A DNA stretch of 64,000 nucleotides, taken from Kitagawia praeruptora. Lineage: Eukaryota > Streptophyta > Magnoliopsida > Apiales > Apiaceae. The notes below the pieces were generated by a model that did no database searches, had not been told where the DNA came from, and worked only from the letters and a program-made list of their open reading frames with translations. Numbering within the stretch: the stretch's first letter is position 1; each line of letters starts with the position of its first letter. The DNA lies in the NCBI GenBank assembly GCA_037693485.1, contig CM075352.1, forward strand, positions 22,564,001-22,628,000. The letters are read 5' to 3'. Of the stretch, positions 44,718 to 55,607 are shown piece by piece. The position numbers and the translations under genes are program-made.

Positions 44718-46246
44718 TGTTAACACAAAATCACGCAAGCGTACGTGGTCACAAGTAATATAGATATAAGTCAAGTTCGTTCCCACAGAGATCTGGTTTA
44801 GGTTTCAATTCAGTTAATGCACCTATGCAATAATGTATTGTTTTTATTCACTGCTAAGACAAATAACAAGATTGGGTTTTGATTAACTATAATTAACTAA
44901 AGAAATTTAACAAACTAAGAATTAATTAACTAATGAGAATTAAAATTGAATTACTTATGCTAGAGAAAACATGGGATCCTAACTTTATTAAATACTTTGC
45001 TTATATCTGACGCCTTTAATCACTATATGCAATGGTTATGATATCTGATCGGATAACACGAAACAAGTACACGCTACCTGTCAGCATACGTATACCAAAC
45101 TACCCATACATCCACAAAAGAGATAGAAGATGAATAGGCACCAATTATGCTTAGACCCTATATGTCTATAGAATTTGAAAACATAACGGTTGAAGAACAA
45201 GTTACCCATAAAGATCACACAGGGCAACATAATATATTTCTATTTATGCTACAAATAATGTTGATAAACAATCATGAACCTATGCTAGCATGGCAAGTTC
45301 AAAATCTCAAGATCCACTTTCACTTCACAAGAGATTAACAGATTAGATGTTAGCTACGCATCTAACAATTAAGTATAACCATACGAGGATATCAGATATA
45401 CATCACACACAGATCTTTAAAGCATCAAGATACTAAAGCTCCATAAATAAATCCATTAGAATCCCATGACAATGATTAGTTCATAATCGAACCGTTCGTC
45501 ACCATGGGATTTGATGAAGACATGATATGAAACAAGATATGAATGGAAGTAATAATATTAAAAAGTTTAGAAAACAAATCTAGAATCCAAAGTATCGCCT
45601 AAGAAAAGAATACAAAAGATGAAGTAGATCTAGATCCGTTGTTTGTCACGAGCTTGAATCCTTCTCCGCTTTTCTCCCTTGCGATTCTAAGTTATGATAT
45701 GTAATGATACAAATTACAATGGTAGGATGTGTTTAAATAGGCCATAGAAGTCTTGTCCAACAAGAATAGTCCTAAAATACATCTTCAATTCGAAATAGGG
45801 TAGAAAACTGATAATTTTTGCAACAAAAGTTTTTCCACCAGCGCCACGCGCGCACCCTACGCCCAGCACGCGCACCCTGCGCCCAGAGTTCTGTTCCACG
45901 CGTTGCCTGCGCGCAGCATGCGCACCCTGCGCCCAGAAATCTGCCCGGGTTGATTTTCTGTAGTTCTTCTTCGTTCTCGCTCCGTTTCTTCCCTTTCTTG
46001 TTTCAAATGTTTCCGCCTTTAATCCCAAGATACATGAAACTCTGTAATGGTAACTCAAGCGAGCTTTCTTTCTTTATTTCCATGCTCAAATCAACTCCAA
46101 AATTGATGGAATACACCAACCTTACCGACAAGTCACGAACCTGCACCACTAAACAAAAACACATCAAACTTCAACAAACTTGAGGCCAAGTGAATCAATT
46201 TAAGTCGATATGGAATGCTCCAAATGGATATAAAATCCACTTATCA
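44718..46246 (-). repeat. Athila LTR 2 (shared middle LTR)
   Basis: It is 1,529 bp, full length, and very similar to LTR 1 apart from the 59-base gap. It acts as the 5' LTR of copy 1 and the 3' LTR of copy 2. Confidence 0.9.
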
Positions 46247-47803
46247 CACCCCCAAACTTAAACCGATGCTTTTCCTCAAGCATAAACAAATATAACTATG
46301 TACAATAACTAGTACCACTTTCGTAGGTGATCACGGTTGCATTTGGCATATGCAACAAGCCCTTTAAACCCCTAGGTAGCCCTAGTGGACGAGTGAGGTC
46401 TCGTGAGGGCCTATAGTGAATGTACCCACAAAACCATCTAACTAAACAATGCAAAAACAATGCAATGCATGAATGCAACTAATATAAAAATGCAAAATCC
46501 CCTTCAAACTAACCAAAACCAACTAGCAAGCAAATATCTCAAAGAATGCAACTAAATCCAAATAGAGCTCGACTAAGTTCCCGTATACTAACAATACATG
46601 AACAGAAATGTCCGTGTGTGCGATGCTCATCAGATATACTCCTAAAACTAGATCAAAATTATACTCATTCTTCGCCAAGACAATCTCAGGTTTATAAATT
46701 GAATAGACTGTAAACACTTCATAACCTAGGAACACCTCCATCCTCATTCAAGTTAGACAAGAATTCATGCTTTATTATTAAACAACAACCACGACACATA
46801 ATATACAAGCATGCTTATTTAACCGTGCAATGGATGAGACCCCAAAAGGCTTATACAATAATACCCATGTAGCGAGCGTTAGGTTAGTGAATCCCAGACT
46901 ATAAAAGCCTTAGGTCACTAGGCACAAAGTCCCCGCGAACTTAATTGCTTGAGTATTAAAGAGCTCACCCTGGTTAATTTTGCATTTAACAATTTAAACT
47001 TTTGACTCTTTTTTTCTTGATTTTTTTTCCCTCTTTTTTTTTCTTGACTCTTTTTTTATGCAATCTGGAATGAGCATTCTCATTTCCAACCCTATACTAC
47101 TCATAAAATATGAGCCGGCTACTTGCCATTTGACACCTAGCCAACAACTAACATGAAATTCCTGTTTTCCCCCAAACTTAGACTTAAGTGCTCCTACGCC
47201 ATCAAGGGAATAACGAAAATTCTAAATATAAACAAGTGATTCAATCTAAAACAACCAAACAAGCATGACCTCAACCTAGCCCAAAAGCAAACGATGAGAC
47301 TGTGTAAAAGTTTTGTTTCTGAAACATGCAAGTCAATTTCATAGGAACTATAAATCAACCCTCTACTAATCATCACCGCACTCAATTAGACATCGACCTA
47401 CCAATCAGAATTAGCTCATTCTAAGGGATCATGAAATATGCATGCCATGAAAATATAACTATAATGGACTCACATGATATACGAGAATAAAACAGAATAC
47501 GAGAATAAAAACAGAATGTCCTATATGAAACAAATGTAGATAACACGAACATACATGAATGAACTACCACTAACATGCAAAATATAATATCCTACATGAA
47601 CACAATGACTCACAATCACAAATAACTACATATACACTACTCATCCCCCAAACCACCCCCAAACTTGAAATATTCAATGTTCTCATTGAATGGAAGTAAA
47701 TACAAGGGATATTAGAGAACATACCTAAGTGTCTGAAACACGTGGGTTGCCTCCCACGAAGCGCTGTCGTTGACGTCATTTAGCCGGACGATGCTTCCTC
47801 AAC
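46247..47803 (-). other. Athila internal non-coding region, copy 2
   Basis: Nearly identical to 40297-41801. Its polypurine tract (AAGTTTGGGGGTG) is intact. A short duplication (ATACGAGAATAAAAACAGAA-type) lies near 47478-47515. Confidence 0.75.
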
Positions 47804-49048
47804 TCACGACGGTTTTAAAAAAATGACCGAACCGTCCTCAACAGAAAGACCATTCATACAAATGTTGACATCTTGATTGCTTACTCCCAACAAAACTTTT
47901 CTTTCACTCTTCACCTTGAGTTTTCCACCAATCGACTTCTTCACCTTCTTTTTCTTCCTCACACCTCCAAGGTGTTTATCCCTCTCAGCCGACTGAACAG
48001 AACACTCTTCTACCTCATCATCAACTATCCACCTTCTTAACACATTATCTTGACTCTCTTCAAAAATCACTAACTCATCATTCAAAAGGACATACCACAA
48101 ATGCGGTGGAAGTTTTCCGAGCTTTACATTCGAGAGATCTTGTATGGAAGGTTTAACAGCATCCATTTCCTCAAGCATCTTAATTGACTCAAAATTCTCC
48201 GAAAAATTTGGAACACTAGGCACTGCATCCAATTTCAAATCACCTTTTTCTTCTTGGAAAGACAATGCACGGGATTCCACAGAAAAGCACACTTCTGGAT
48301 CATCTGAAATCTTCATAGAAGCAAACACATTAAATGTGGCCTTATCATCTTGCACCCGCATAGTTAGCTCCCCTTTCTACACATCAATCAGAGTTCGACC
48401 GGTAGCTAGGAATGGCCTTCCCAAGATGATGGGAATCTTCTTATCTTCCTCAAAGTCTAGAATGATAAAATCAGCAGGAAAGATAAACTCATCAACCTTT
48501 ACCAAGACATCTTCCACTATTCCTCTTGGATACGTGATCGACCGATCAGCCAGCTGTAAAGAGATATTTGTAGGTTTCGGATCAGGTAGACCAAGTTGCA
48601 TGAAAACCGACAAAGGCATGAGATTGATGCTAGCTCCCAAGTCACACAAGCACTTTTCAAAAGACAAATTACCAATAGTGCATGGAATAGTAAAGCTACC
48701 AGGATCCTTAAGTTTAGGAGGCAACTTTTGCTACAGAACAGCACTGCATTCTTCCATCAAAGCAACGGTCTCTAATTCATCGAGCTTCAACTTCCTTGAT
48801 AAAATCCCCTTCATGAACTTAGCAAAGCTCGGCATCTTTTCTAAAGCTTCCACAAAAGGAATATTAATGGACAATTTCTTGAAAACGTCCAAAAATTTCT
48901 GAAATTGCTTTTCTTGACTTTTCTGCAAGCGTCGAGGATATGGAGGAGGAGGATAGATCTGATTATTCTTTGAAGCTTTCTCCGGAGTAGATTTTTCAGC
49001 CTGCTCTTTTCCACGTCACCGACCAACTGATCAGCCACCAAGTCAGAT
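47804..49048 (-). pseudogene. Athila protease and gag C-terminal remnant, copy 2
   Basis: It matches 41802-43075 in reverse. It shares the TAG stops at 48731 and 48377 with copy 1 but keeps CAG (near 47993) where copy 1 has TAG at 42016, and ends in an earlier TGA (47804). A 7-base deletion near 48999 shifts the gag frame. The gag N-terminal part is gone: at 49048 the sequence jumps into mid-LTR. Confidence 0.88.
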
Positions 49049-50349
49049 TAAAATCGAATTACTTATGCTAGAGAAAACATGGGATCCTAACTTCATTAAA
49101 TACTTTGCTTAGATCTGACGCCTTTAATCTCTATATGCAATGGTTATGATATCTGATCGAATAACACGAAACAAGTACACGCTACCTGTCAGCATACGTA
49201 TACCAAACTACCCATACATCCACAAAAGAGATAGAAGATGAATATACACCAATTATGCTTAGACCCTATATGTCTATAGAATTTGAAAACATAACGGTTG
49301 AAGAACAAGTTATCCATAAAGATCACACAGGGCAACATAATATATTTCTATTTATGCTACAAATCATGTTGATAAACAATCATGAACCTATGCTAGCATG
49401 ACAAGTTCTAAATCTCAAGATCCACTTTCACTTCAAAAGAGATAAACAGATTAGATGTTAGATACGCATCTAACAATTAAGTATAACCATACGAGGATAT
49501 CAGATATACATCACACACAGATCTTTAAAGCATCAAGATACTAAAGCTCCATAAATAAATCCGTTAGAATCCCATGACAACGATTAGTTCATAATCGAAC
49601 CGTTCGTCACCATGGGATTTGATGAAAACATGATATGAAACAAGATATGAATGAAAGGAATAATATTAAAAAGTTGAGAAAACAAATCTAGAATCCAAAG
49701 TATCGCCTAAGAAAAGAATACAAAAGATGAAGTAGATCTAGATCAGTTGCTTGTCACGAGCTTGAATCCTTCTACGCTTTTCTCCCTTGCAATTCTAAGT
49801 TATGATAAGTAATGATACAAATTACAATGGTAGGATGTGTTTAAATAGGCCCTAGAAGTCTTGTCCAACAAGAATAGTCCTAAAATACATCTTCAATTCG
49901 AAATAGGATAGAAAACTGATAATTTCCGCAGCAAAAGTTTTTCCACCAGTACCACGCGCGCACGCGCAGCACGCGCACCCTGCGCCCAGAGTTCTGTTCC
50001 ACGCGTTGCCTGCGCGCAGCACGCGCACCCTGTGCCCAGAAATCTATCCGGGTTGATTTTCTGCAGTTCTTCTTCGTTCTCGCTTCGTTTCTTCCCTTTC
50101 TTGTTGCAAATGCTTCCGCCTTTAATCACAAGACACATGAAACTCTTTAATGGTAACTCAAGCGAGCTTTCTTTCTTTATTTCCATGCTCAAATCAACTC
50201 CAAAATTGACGGAATACACCAACCTTAACGACAAGTCACGAACCTGCACCACTAAACAATAACACATCAAATTTCAACAAATTTGAGGTCAAGTGAATCA
50301 ATTTAAGCCGATATGGAACGCTCCAAGTGGATATAAAATCCACTTATCA
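49049..50349 (-). repeat. Athila LTR 3, truncated
   Basis: It aligns with LTR 1 from about 39049 on and lacks the first ~220 bases together with the primer site. The right end and ATATA duplication are intact. The GC-rich minisatellite is shorter here (49953-50040). Confidence 0.9.
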
Positions 50350-50718
50350 ATATATACTTGCTGGACATTTCTTTGGCTCACTCTTGCTTTTACTAAACAT
50401 TTCCAGAGGAGTAGTATGTTTCCGACTAGCCGTTCAGACCTTATTAGAGAGAGACATATTTTTTTTTAGAAGTATTTGTGTGTTACTGTTGGCGCTAGAT
50501 AAAGTTTTAAATAAAATGAGATGTAATAATAAAAAGGAACTGGATAGAGTTTTGTACAACTGCTTAACTAACACAAGAAGGAAGTGTTTAAAACTATTTA
50601 ATATTTAATTATTGATTTTTACTAATAATTTTTAAATTATTAGTACCTTAAATATGTAATTAACACGTAGCTTCTGTATCGTTATCCTAATCATAGTAAG
50701 TTTCGAGTTTTAGAATGA
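50350..50718 (+). repeat. Right part of the split ~3.2-kb LTR
   Basis: It contains CTTGCTGGACATTTCTTTGG followed by CTCACTC (50357-50383), matching the reversed CTTGCTGAGC...GCTCA motifs at 57812-57833 and 61326-61347. It is interrupted by the Helitron at 50719. Confidence 0.5.
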
Positions 50719-52447
50719 TCTATATATATTATAATGCCTGGAGATCGGAAATGCACCAAAACAGTTTAAGGTATTTTTCTTGAATTTTCATTTTTTTCAT
50801 TTTTTTTTATTAAAATTCTTTTCTTGCATTAAATAGTTATTAATGACAATTTAATTAGTCATTGATTACACCTATTAAATATATATTGAATTTACTCTAT
50901 TTAAATTGTTTAAAAATTAGCAAACTTTATTTGAGCAGTATAGTTATTATTTCAATATTAAATATTAATTATATGTTGTTAAGTTTATTTTTAGGTAAAA
51001 TGACGACTAACAATTGTTTATGTTGCGTTATTTTTTATTCCCTATTCAAGATCACTATAATTTCTTTTCGGATGATTATAGGGTAGACGACCTTAACTTA
51101 TCAAGCAATTTTTATTATCAATAATTATGAAAGTCATAATAAATTATGGAAGTACAAGATATTTACTTTATATCTGGAATTGTATACAAACAATACAAAC
51201 AGATTTTTAATTTTTCACATGAATAAATTATACATGAGTTATGATCAAATCGATTAAATTTTACAAACCCAACCATTTATTGGCAGATAACCCATTGTTT
51301 CAATATATTGTGTCGAAATAAATTTTTATTCTAATTAAACAAATTTTAAACTATTATTGAATATGTATATTATGAGAGGGGTGTCGGATTTAAAAACGTT
51401 ATTAACCTTAACTTCTCAAGCAATCTTTATCATCAATGATTGTAGAGTCGTAAATTATGGAAGTACACAAATCTTTACTTAGGGGGTGATATTGTATTAA
51501 GAGTTTTAAAGACTTTTAATGATTTTAAAAGTCATGAGATATTCAATTCTAAGTTTTTAAAAGTATGGTGTTATTCAATTAAAACTTTTAAAATTAGGGC
51601 GGTATTTAATTTATACATTTATAAATTCTTTATAAGTATTAGTGTTATTCATAAAGTCAACGACTTTTAATGACTTTTAACAAAAATTATAATTAGATCC
51701 CTTAAAAAAAAGTTATGACCTTTTTCATAAGATTTGACATGACTTCTAATAACTATATACAAATCCTGTTGAATTTCAATAACTCCGTGAAAGTTGCTAA
51801 AAGTAGTTAAAATCCTTAAAAGTCATTTACCTAAAAAAATGTTATTAAAATTATTAATATAATACCACCCCCTTAATATCTAAAATTTGTAAACAACTAA
51901 TACGGACCGATTCAATTTTTTTTTTTTGCTAATTGAAATGATTTTTACTTTTACACATGAATAAATTACACATGAGTTATGACCAAACTAATTAAATTGA
52001 ACAAATTTAACAATTTTATCGGAAGATTAAATTGATAAAAAATTTATACACCCATTGTTTCATTATATTGTGTCAAAATAAGTTAATATTCAAATTAAAT
52101 CAATTCTTACACTATTACTGAACATGTATATTATAAGAGGGGTGTCAGCTTTAAAAAACTTTATTAAGTTATATTCAATTTATAATTTTGATCGTAAATA
52201 TTATGTTAATATTGTAATTTTTATTTCTATATGTTTGTGATATTTTTAAGATTATCAAAATTTTAGTCTTTAGATATATAATGAAAGTATTTTTCCAACT
52301 AATAATTCATGTAAATTATTTTAAATTAATGTTTTTAGAACATAAGAGAGCAATCAATTTTTAAGAGTAATAGAAATTAATTTATCAATTTTTAATACTT
52401 TAAAATAAAAATTTATAAATCGCGCAAAGCGCGGATAAGTTGACTAG
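50719..52447 (+). mobile_element. Intact-ended non-autonomous Helitron, B type, 1.7 kb
   Basis: It starts TCTATATATATTATAATGCC (50719) after host A and ends with hairpin CGCGC-AAA-GCGCG (52421-52433), ten bases and CTAG (52444-52447) before host T. These are the canonical Helitron termini and A/T target. The interior is the reverse of units B1, B2 and B4, with no Rep/helicase ORF, so it must be moved by a helper. It lies in the split LTR. Confidence 0.85.
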
Positions 52448-52484
52448 TATTATTTAAATGCTGTGATGCATGTTGTAACATTAT

Positions 52485-53211
52485 AACGCGAATTAGGGTA
52501 AGATTGTTTTAACAGAAAAATGTATCCAGTAAGAACATCTCCAATGTTCTAACTTTAACTAAAGTTATACTATTTTATTTCTAATGATATTCAACTTTAA
52601 TTTCAAATATAAAATTATAATAATCATTACTCTATTTTTAAGTTTAAATAAAATTTAGAGCAAGGTTGAAAAAGAATAAAGGAAATGAAGTAAAACTATT
52701 TTATCTTTGAAGATAAAAATAGAATAACGACCGGAAATAGTCTAAATCTATAAACACGGGGAAGGACAGCTAGCTACAAAATGTAAATGCATTCACGTGC
52801 ATGTGGTTTATTATCTGTACGTGCATGCTCATTAATTTTCTCATTCGTCTCACAGGCAGTTGCCTGCAGGCCCTGCAGACTGCAGTGTCACTGGCTTTGT
52901 CCCTAGTTTATTGGAGTATAAAACTAAAGGTTTCCTATCTAGAATCAAGTTAGAAAAATAATGTTCTTTTATGTATGTGATGATTTTCCACATGCCTATA
53001 TATTTTCCTATCCTTATTTGAATATACAAGATTTTCTGCAGGCCTATATATTTAGGCACCCGCACCCCATGTTCATGTATTCACAATCTATTAGATTGTC
53101 CAAATCTCATACTCCGTTTATATATATAATCGTCTGCTGCTATCTTTAACATTAATCTCATACTTCGTTTCTGACAAAAAAAATCTATTACAAACATTGT
53201 CCCATAACACC
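52485..53211 (+). promoter_or_regulatory. Upstream region of the DUF295 gene
   Basis: It is non-coding. A TATAAAA box lies at 52917-52923 and an alternative TATATATA at 53119-53126. CTGCAG occurs three times in 52863-52885 and CAGGCA-GT-TGCCTG (52854-52867) can pair. A transcript starting near 52950 would give a leader of about 260 bases. No experimental support is visible. Confidence 0.4.
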
Positions 53212-54372
53212 ATGGTAGTACCTACTTGTGTAGCTTCAAGGTTCCCCTCTTCTCCGCAACTTCCACAAGCACCAGTGCTTGTGCTTCCAACACATGATGA
53301 TTACAATAAACAATGTGACTTCTACACTCATGCTGGTTCGAAAATTAGCCCGAAAATAAGCGATACCAGCATGTGTGACAATAATGATGAGAGTAGTCGT
53401 TGCGTTGGATCTTCGAAAGGGTGGCTGATTTTGCATCATAATAATGAATATGATCAGAATTGTGAATCTTCTTTGTCGCTTTTTAGCCCCTTATGTGGTA
53501 GTACTAAGAAGATTGTTTTGCCTTGTTATAACCGGCCTTCTGGTTTCAAGCTTAGTTGGATCACTAAATCTATTGTCACTTCGTGTCCAATTTTATCTGG
53601 TCATAAATTTGGAGTTGCTTTTCTATACGGAATTTGTGATTATAAGGTTGCATTGTTATCGATGCATGCTACTCAAGATGATGAAAACAAGTGGATTGAA
53701 CTCAAATCTTCGCCTGGGGAGAACTATGCTGATGTACTAAGTCATCAAGAACGTCTCTTTGCCTTGTTAACTTCTGGATTTGTTGACGTTTGGGATATTT
53801 CGTCTAGTCGAGATGGAGGCTCGTTCGGTAAGAAGATGAAGATTAAGACTTCGTACGTAGAGCCTGTGGTAGAATTTGGAGAGAAACTTAGAGATCTGTA
53901 CACTGGCAGATCTTACTTAGTCGAATCAAAGGGCAATCTGCTTCTTGTTTTCAGGATCATTGGAGAATTTGTTAGAGGAGATGGTGAAGTTGTGAATGAA
54001 GGTGCTCTGCTGGATGATGACGTATATTCTCACTTGGTTTTACCCTACAAGACCAAGAACTTCTATGTCTACAAGCTTGATTTGGGGTTGAAAAAGTGGG
54101 TGAAGATTGATTCATTAGAAGATCAGGTCTTGTTTGTGGGTCTTAATGAGTCAACGTCCTTCTCAACTCTTAGCATTCAAGGATGTCAAGGAAATTCTAT
54201 CTATTTCACGGACGATAATTGGGATCATATCAACATTTACGAGCACGATTCATATGGAGGCCATGATATGGGCATATTCAACTTGAGTGATAGGAATGTC
54301 AAGGAGATATTTGAGGTTAGAAGGATGGTTCCACCACCTGTTTGGATCGATCAGGATATTGCCGATGTTTGA
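53212..54372 (+). CDS. DUF295 (KIB-type beta-propeller) family protein, 386 aa, single exon
   Basis: The start is ATG 53212 in ideal context (ACCATGG); a TTG five codons upstream is not a start. The protein has the layout of the plant DUF295 domain: GSSKGWLIL (residues ~65-73), LFSPLCGSTKKIVLP, AVLL-type strands with KWIELKSSPGENYADVL, FVDVWDIS, then SYLVESKGNLLLVFRIIG (~234), FYVYKLDLGLKKWVKIDSL (~284), ALF-like VLFVGLNES, IYFTDDNWD (~330) and the C-terminal PPPVWI. In many relatives an N-terminal F-box links the propeller to an SCF ubiquitin ligase. Here residues 1-60 show no F-box, so it is probably a free-propeller member. Known members bind kinases or act in organelles, but the substrate here is unknown. 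It is the only intact host gene in the window. Confidence 0.88.
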   Translation: MVVPTCVASRFPSSPQLPQAPVLVLPTHDDYNKQCDFYTHAGSKISPKISDTSMCDNNDESSRCVGSSKGWLILHHNNEYDQNCESSLSLFSPLCGSTKKIVLPCYNRPSGFKLSWITKSIVTSCPILSGHKFGVAFLYGICDYKVALLSMHATQDDENKWIELKSSPGENYADVLSHQERLFALLTSGFVDVWDISSSRDGGSFGKKMKIKTSYVEPVVEFGEKLRDLYTGRSYLVESKGNLLLVFRIIGEFVRGDGEVVNEGALLDDDVYSHLVLPYKTKNFYVYKLDLGLKKWVKIDSLEDQVLFVGLNESTSFSTLSIQGCQGNSIYFTDDNWDHINIYEHDSYGGHDMGIFNLSDRNVKEIFEVRRMVPPPVWIDQDIADV

Positions 54373-54854
54373 GTTTTTACATTGTAATGTTATGCGTATA
54401 TTTCTGATTTTTAGTGTTTAGACTTGAACGATGTAACTCTCCAATAATCAAAGATATGTTATGAATATATTATTTCCCTACTGCAAATAATTTAGAATTT
54501 AATCTTTTGTTTATCTTTTTATTAGTTCTTATTAGTCCTTAAACCATGACGCGGCAGCAGTGCTGGGGATAAACCCAAGTTACTTGCAAAAATGCTTGTT
54601 TTGTCTTGTGATTTTTTCTTTTTCCTGGGAATCTGAAATGATTTGGTGCACAGATTACTCAAAAGATAATTCAAAACAGGTTGTAATGACTGTGGTTGTA
54701 ATCTGCTACTACCTCTGTTCAAGTTATTGGATTTTATTGTTGTTCATGGATTTGAACCTATGACGACATTGTCATGGGAGGGTGAAAGGAACACTATCAC
54801 TTGGCTATCATTGTAAAAATGTATCCTGAATTCCTTTGTAACTAAAACAAACAG
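54373..54854. other. 3' flank of the DUF295 gene
   Basis: AT-rich, with polyadenylation-like AATATATTATTT near 54464. No coding exon is convincing. Confidence 0.4.
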
Positions 54855-55414
54855 TTTTGTGGCGGTTCAGTCAGTTCTTGGCTGGGAATGCTGCATCAGG
54901 GGCTTTTACGTCTGATTTTAGATTGGTAACTAAAACATTATTTGAGGAATCAAATGGTGGTCTTCGTCGAAAGGGATCTGGTATGCTTACTCTTAAGTCT
55001 TAACTCATAATTGCATAATTTCAGTTAAAGAAAAGATTTAGATGTTTAGTCTGCTGATGGATACTTGCACTTTCCTACTGCGCATCTGTATACGTTAATT
55101 CTATATAAACAAAATGCATTATATTAATTAATTCGACTTGCACATAGACTTATAGTTATGACTAATTGCAAAATACGCTTGTATGATGAATATACGATGA
55201 AAGTTACTGGTTACTAATTCCTACTTGACATAACAGTCTTGTTTGTTATCTGCACCACATATGAGCTGCTTTGCGTTTGTTTTGTATGCCTTTATTTTTC
55301 CTGAATTTCCAATTGGCAGGTATTATCACTCCAGGAGTCAAGGGCAGCCTCCGAAGGTTCCTTGACTCAGCTGACCTTGCTACTACGGCAGACATTTCAA
55401 ACACAATCAAGTGA
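54855..55414 (+). pseudogene. Two exon-like segments of an unrecognised gene
   Basis: Segment 1 (54855-54980) lies between an acceptor (AACAAACAG) and a donor (CTG|GTATGC). Segment 2 (55320-55414) follows an acceptor (AATTGGCAG). The two join in one frame and read as a soluble, plausible protein (WRFSQFLAGNAASG, then KGSG-IITPGVKGSLRRFLD). The frame then meets TGA at 55412, unless a donor at AA|GTGAAA is used. A TRIM-like LTR begins 25 bases later. I do not recognise the family. It may be an old gene cut by insertions, or a captured fragment. Confidence 0.4.
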
Positions 55415-55439
55415 AAAGGTACTAATGTCTGTTGCACTA

Positions 55440-55589
55440 TGTTGGGCCATAGAATAGTCCACTGGTAATATTTCTTTTAAGGTCCATGAAGGTCCATTTG
55501 TAAACCCTATGAATAGACCCCCATTCTCACACTGAGAGAGAGAGGAAAGAAAAGACTGAGAAAGGAAACGAAGAATCTCCATTCCAACA
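55440..55589 (+). repeat. Very short LTR with primer site, TRIM-like
   Basis: It is 150 bp with ends TGTTGG and CCAACA, directly followed by TTTGGCGCTAGAAGGAGG (55590-55607), a primer-site layout known from plant LTR elements. No second LTR was found, so it could be one end of a TRIM or a larger truncated element. Confidence 0.5.
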
Positions 55590-55607
55590 TTTGGCGCTAG
55601 AAGGAGG

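Larger units (their letters stand above)
38827..50349 (-). mobile_element. Athila-type Ty3/gypsy complex: LTR-internal-LTR-internal-LTR
   Basis: Three copies of one LTR (38827-40296, 44718-46246 and 49049-50349, the last truncated) alternate with two internal regions in minus orientation. The outer borders, TGTTAAC on the left and ACTTATCA on the right, are flanked by ATATA at 38822-38826 and 50350-50354. One insertion event followed by unequal or illegitimate recombination therefore explains the array. The internal regions hold gag and protease remains but no RT, RNase H or integrase, so the family is non-autonomous. The second internal region has lost the gag N-terminal part and primer site by a deletion joining gag to mid-LTR at 49048. 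Confidence 0.88.
16013..52480 (+). mobile_element. Old chromovirus-type LTR (~3.2 kb, probably solo) split by nested insertions
   Basis: Pieces at 16013-16173, 36156-38821, 50350-50718 and 52448-52480 join into one LTR-like sequence of about 3.2 kb once the Tat, Athila and Helitron insertions are removed. It begins TGTAACGACC and ends GTTGTAACA. The flanks are TTTTA and TTATA, a near-match target duplication. Its motif order (a TGAGTCGTATCTGCTATGTG string near 37857, the GATCAGGGGGCAATGG block near 38590, CTTGCTGG...GGCTCACTC near 50357) recurs in reverse in the LTR at 60865-64000. CTTGCTGAGC...GCTCAC in the U5 side is common in plant chromovirus LTRs. No internal domain is present. It is a reconstruction by eye. 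Confidence 0.5.

Noticed and set aside
53197..53211. Five-codon N-terminal extension of the DUF295 protein starting at TTG
   Set aside because: TTG is not a normal plant start, and ACCATGG at 53212 is ideal.
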